Part shown: positions 60,976-64,000 of the stretch, in pieces
How the letters are laid out: every line of letters begins with the position of its first letter
How positions within the stretch are numbered: the first letter of the stretch is position 1
Position numbers and translations under genes: made by a program
Notes under the pieces: generated by a model
Told to the model about the DNA's origin: nothing
Databases searched by the model: none
The model's input: the letters and a program-made list of their open reading frames with translations, nothing else
Assembly: GCF_011806575.1 (NCBI RefSeq)
Contig: NZ_JAATOO010000003.1
Coordinates: 124,001 to 188,000, forward strand
Direction of reading: 5' to 3'
Source: Vibrio hepatarius
GTDB lineage: Bacteria; Pseudomonadota; Gammaproteobacteria; Enterobacterales; Vibrionaceae
Length of the DNA: 64,000 bases

Positions 60976-63295
60976 CTACTTCAGAAAGTGGAATCGCATC
61001 TGACGTTGATTTCTCTAGTTTGATCGCAATGAACTTGGATGTCGGAGTAAAGGTTCTTTCACCATAACTATCGAGCGGAACCAATGGGTTGGTCTCTGGA
61101 TAGTACGCCGCAGCCTGCCCTTTCGGAATATCATAAGCCACAAGTGTGAAGCCTTTCACTTTGCGTTCGACACCATCTTCCCACAAAGAAACCATGTCCA
61201 CTTTATCACCCGGTTGAAACCCTAGCTTGAGGATATCGGCTTCGTTGATAAAAAGAACTTCGCGCATTCCAAACACACCTCGGTAGCGGTCATTCAAGCC
61301 ATACAACGTAGTATTGTATTGATCGTGTGAACGCATAGTCTGCAAAATCAAATCAGGCTTGTTACCGCTTTCCAATAGCGCTTCGCTGATTAGCTGCTTT
61401 GGCAGTTCACTTGAACTGAACTGAGCCTTGCCACTCACTGTGTTCCATTTTCTCTCTGCCGCCGGATTCACCAAGTGGAAACCTCCGGGTTGTTCGAGTT
61501 TCTCATTAAAGCCTTTAAAACCGGGAATCGTTTCGGAAATCAGATTGCGAATACGACGGTAGTCTTCAATCACCCAGTTCCAGTCGATTGGATGATGACC
61601 AAGTGTTGCGTTGGCAATGCCCGCAATAATCGCCGGTTCTGAACGTAACTGCTCTGAGCGCGGCTTTAACTGACCATAAGAGATGTGGACCATGCTAAAC
61701 GTATCTTCCACCGTTACGCCTTGTGGACCGCTAGCTTGCTTATCGATCTCTGTTCGACCAAGACACGGAAGAATCAACGCATCTTTACCTGTCACCAAGT
61801 GCGAGCGATTCAGTTTGGTTGAGATATGCACGGTTAAATCGCAATTCTTCATCGCTTGATGCGTACGTTCAGTATCTGGTGTTGCTTGAGCAAAGTTGCC
61901 GCCTAAACCGATAAAGACTTTGGATTGTTTCTGCTCCATCGCCATGATCGCTTGAACCGTGTTGTGACCGACTTCGCGTGGTACTTTGAAGTTAAACTGA
62001 CGCTCGATACTATCAAGTAGCTGAGCAGATGGCTTTTCATCGATACCCATCGTACGGTCACCCTGCACATTGCTGTGACCACGTACCGGAGATAACCCTG
62101 CCCCTGGCTTACCAACGTTACCTCGTAACATTTGCACATTCGCCACCTCTTTAATAGTCTGCACGGAATGGCGATGTTGAGTTAATCCCATTGCCCAGCA
62201 CATAATGACGCGTTCCGAGCGTCGGTACATGCTAGCCACCATTTCGATTTCACTCAGTTCAAGTCCAGATTGCTTGGCGATGTGCTCCCAAGACGTGGCA
62301 TCAATTTCTGCTAGATAATCATCGATACCTGTGGTGTGTTGGCTAATAAACTCACGGTCAAATACCGCTTTGCCGTTTGATGCCAACGCCTCTCGTTCCC
62401 ATTGCAACAAGAACTTGGCAATGCCACGAAATACTGCCATATCACCACCCAACGCAGGTCTTAAGTAGGCGGTATTGGTCGGTTTTGAACCATTGCGAAG
62501 CATCTCTATTGGCACTTGCGGGTTCTGAAAGCGCTCTAATCCACGTTCTTTAAGCGGGTTCAAGCAGATCACTTGCGCACCACGTTTTACTGCTTCTCGC
62601 AATGGTTCCAGCATACGCGGATGGTTAGTTCCTGGATTCTGACCAATCACAAAAATGGCGTCTGCCTTTTCGAAATCATCAAAGATCACCGTACCTTTGC
62701 CAACACCGATTGTGTCTTTCATGCCTATGGCACTGGCTTCATGGCACATGTTTGAACAATCAGGGAAATTGTTGGTACCAAACGCACGAACAAATAGCTG
62801 GTACAAAAACGCCGCTTCATTACTTGCGCGGCCAGAGGTATAAAACTCGGCTTGATGAGGCGACTCCAGCTGCTTTAAGTGTTTCGCAACGAGTTCAAAC
62901 GCTTCATTCCATTCGATAGGAACATAGTGGTCACTGGAAGCGTCATACTTCATTGGATGAGTAATGCGGCCTTGGTATTCAAGCCAATAATCGGACTGAG
63001 TCAGCAGAGAGCTAACGCTATGGTTGGCGAAAAATTCTGGATCAACAAAGCGGTTCGTTGCTTCCCAGTTCACCGCTTTAGCGCCATTCTCACAGAAATT
63101 TACTTTCCCGCTTTCTGGCGACTCCCCCCATGCACATCCAGGGCAATCAAAGCCACCATTTTGGTTAGTCTTAAGCATGGTACGGATGTTCTTGACCGCA
63201 TTTTCACTGCCCCACCAACTCTTAGTGACGGCTTTTAACGCTCCCCAACCACCAGCTGGGCCTTTGTATTGCTTGATTTGTTCTTTATGGCTCAC
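60971..63295 (-). CDS. FdhF/YdeP-family molybdopterin oxidoreductase
   Basis: A 774-residue cytoplasmic formate dehydrogenase-alpha-like protein of the YdeP family. Features: the Cys pair DCPGCAWG near the N-terminus in place of the classical 4Fe-4S motif; the molybdopterin region with VIGQNPGTNHPRM and AQVICLNPLKERGLE; CWAMGLTQHRHSVQTI; and a C-terminal dinucleotide-binding domain (RSHDQYNTTLYGLNDRYRGVFG). YdeP is linked to acid stress in E. coli; the true substrate is unknown. I start at the GTG at 63295, 7 bases after GAGGAG; a longer ATG frame begins at 63328. FNR-like boxes lie upstream. Confidence 0.88.
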   Translation of the reverse strand: MSHKEQIKQYKGPAGGWGALKAVTKSWWGSENAVKNIRTMLKTNQNGGFDCPGCAWGESPESGKVNFCENGAKAVNWEATNRFVDPEFFANHSVSSLLTQSDYWLEYQGRITHPMKYDASSDHYVPIEWNEAFELVAKHLKQLESPHQAEFYTSGRASNEAAFLYQLFVRAFGTNNFPDCSNMCHEASAIGMKDTIGVGKGTVIFDDFEKADAIFVIGQNPGTNHPRMLEPLREAVKRGAQVICLNPLKERGLERFQNPQVPIEMLRNGSKPTNTAYLRPALGGDMAVFRGIAKFLLQWEREALASNGKAVFDREFISQHTTGIDDYLAEIDATSWEHIAKQSGLELSEIEMVASMYRRSERVIMCWAMGLTQHRHSVQTIKEVANVQMLRGNVGKPGAGLSPVRGHSNVQGDRTMGIDEKPSAQLLDSIERQFNFKVPREVGHNTVQAIMAMEQKQSKVFIGLGGNFAQATPDTERTHQAMKNCDLTVHISTKLNRSHLVTGKDALILPCLGRTEIDKQASGPQGVTVEDTFSMVHISYGQLKPRSEQLRSEPAIIAGIANATLGHHPIDWNWVIEDYRRIRNLISETIPGFKGFNEKLEQPGGFHLVNPAAERKWNTVSGKAQFSSSELPKQLISEALLESGNKPDLILQTMRSHDQYNTTLYGLNDRYRGVFGMREVLFINEADILKLGFQPGDKVDMVSLWEDGVERKVKGFTLVAYDIPKGQAAAYYPETNPLVPLDSYGERTFTPTSKFIAIKLEKSTSDAIPLSEVE

Positions 63296-63454
63296 GACTT
63301 TACTCCTCACGAACATGAACAACAGCAAACAGGTGACCGGTGGTAACAGGCGCGTTATTAAATAATGCGGAAGTAGCGGAACGGTTATTTATAATTGAGA
63401 ATTTTGCCTGTCTACTGTTTTGAATACTTGAGATAGATTGGCGCGAGTTGCGCC

Positions 63455-63468
63455 TTGATCTAAATCAA
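63455..63468. promoter_or_regulatory. FNR box 1
   Basis: TTGATCTAAATCAA matches the FNR consensus TTGAT-N4-ATCAA perfectly. It lies 160 bp upstream of the YdeP-type gene, suggesting oxygen-responsive control. Confidence 0.75.
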
Positions 63469-63730
63469 GGTTATGTGCATAAACAGTATGCGTCCAATTG
63501 ATATTGCCGAATGAGTGATAAACAAAATCTATGATGAAAATTCATCACTCGCATTTTAGCGGTCTTCAAATTCTAGTGATAAATAAACACTATTGCCGCA
63601 TAGCATTCATCGCCTATATCTCGCTCTATTCTGAGATAAAGCTCAGTAAATTCGAGATTAAAAGCAATAGACACCATCTATCACACTATAGATAGTTTAT
63701 ATTTGACCACTCTAACCACTCGGCTTAACC

Positions 63731-63744
63731 TTGATTTAGATCAA
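63731..63744. promoter_or_regulatory. FNR box 2
   Basis: TTGATTTAGATCAA is a second perfect FNR-type site, about 135 bp before the LysR-type gene. Nothing else supportable in the 584-bp divergent region. Confidence 0.72.
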
Positions 63745-63879
63745 TTTTAGTTAACACTTTGCTCTTGACGGAGAAAGTGAAAAATCGTTGTTCTGCATGA
63801 ATTGGACACGATGAAGCATAGAGTCATCAATTTTATCTATTTAAGTTCAACGTCGGTTTATAGGTGATTGTCAGCGGTC

Positions 63880-64000
63880 ATGGATATCAAACAACTCAAA
63901 TACCTTATTGCACTCGACCAAACCAAACATTTCGGTCAAGCGGCTGCATTGTGTCATATCACCCAACCGACTCTGTCTATGCGAATTAGACGCTTGGAAG
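63880..64000 (+). CDS. LysR-family transcriptional regulator (partial)
   Basis: The first 40 codons (MDIKQLKYLIALDQTKHFGQ, then AALCHITQPTLSMRIRRLE) show the LysR-type helix-turn-helix; the rest lies outside the window. It resembles OxyR/other LTTRs with the QPTLSMRI motif and is divergent from the YdeP-type gene, so it may control it. Confidence 0.9.
   Translation, partial: MDIKQLKYLIALDQTKHFGQAAALCHITQPTLSMRIRRLE

Overview
The window reads as a chromosomal segment of a marine gammaproteobacterium, most likely a Vibrio. The flanks carry a chitin-active AA10 LPMO, a YdeP-type molybdoprotein with FNR-like boxes, and an RND efflux pair next to a persulfide/sulfur-handling cluster. These flanks are interrupted by one large accessory island of about 51 kb.

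Left flank (1-5623): RND permease (cut by the window edge) and its periplasmic adaptor; two half-size YeeE/YedE-type sulfur transporters; an ArsR/BigR-type persulfide sensor; and, divergently, a DUF2892 membrane protein followed by the first 39 codons of a CoA-disulfide reductase-rhodanese (CoADR-Rhd) gene. Three TTAG-N6-CTAA dyads lie between the divergent genes. Right flank (56772-64000): the remaining codons of that CoADR-Rhd gene, then the LPMO, an L,D-transpeptidase-like protein, the YdeP-family oxidoreductase and the start of a LysR regulator.

The island (about 5624-56771) splits the CoADR-Rhd gene four residues before its active-site Cys43. A large serine recombinase sits against the right end, and the two junctions share only the dinucleotide TC, as expected for serine integrases. 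The left end carries a complete, slightly diverged CoADR-Rhd gene in the same orientation, so the island appears to repair the gene it destroys and to place the new copy behind the host promoter. The island also has a MobC-like protein, a MOB-type relaxase with a candidate oriT, and a CyRepA1-like replication protein. It is best described as an integrative and mobilizable element that may replicate after excision.

Cargo is mostly defence-like and comes in compact operons: an IS3-family transposon carrying a Zn-ribbon/GIY-YIG-like gene; XRE-ImmA/IrrE metallopeptidase with partner; SOS-controlled umuDC; a three-gene SAP/PD-(D/E)XK operon; a NYN-domain RNase-like protein; an AcrVA2-like three-gene cassette; a mobile exonuclease VII (xseA/xseB); an Mrr-like nuclease; AbiH plus a UvrD-like helicase with an inserted nuclease-like segment; a dynamin GTPase/coiled-coil/patatin operon; a KAP NTPase; a B12-type radical SAM/dTMP-kinase-like pair; a TPR-CHAT protease operon with two unknown partners; and a HEPN protein.

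Four same-strand copies of a roughly 100-bp three-hairpin repeat, with paired (compensatory) changes in the first stem, lie between these modules. Two related promoter/leader regions precede tiny ORFs. The strongest candidates for undescribed systems are the dynamin-patatin operon, the TPR-CHAT operon, the radical SAM-kinase pair, the SAP/PD-(D/E)XK trio and the repeat family. All functional statements rest on motif recognition by eye; no database search was run.
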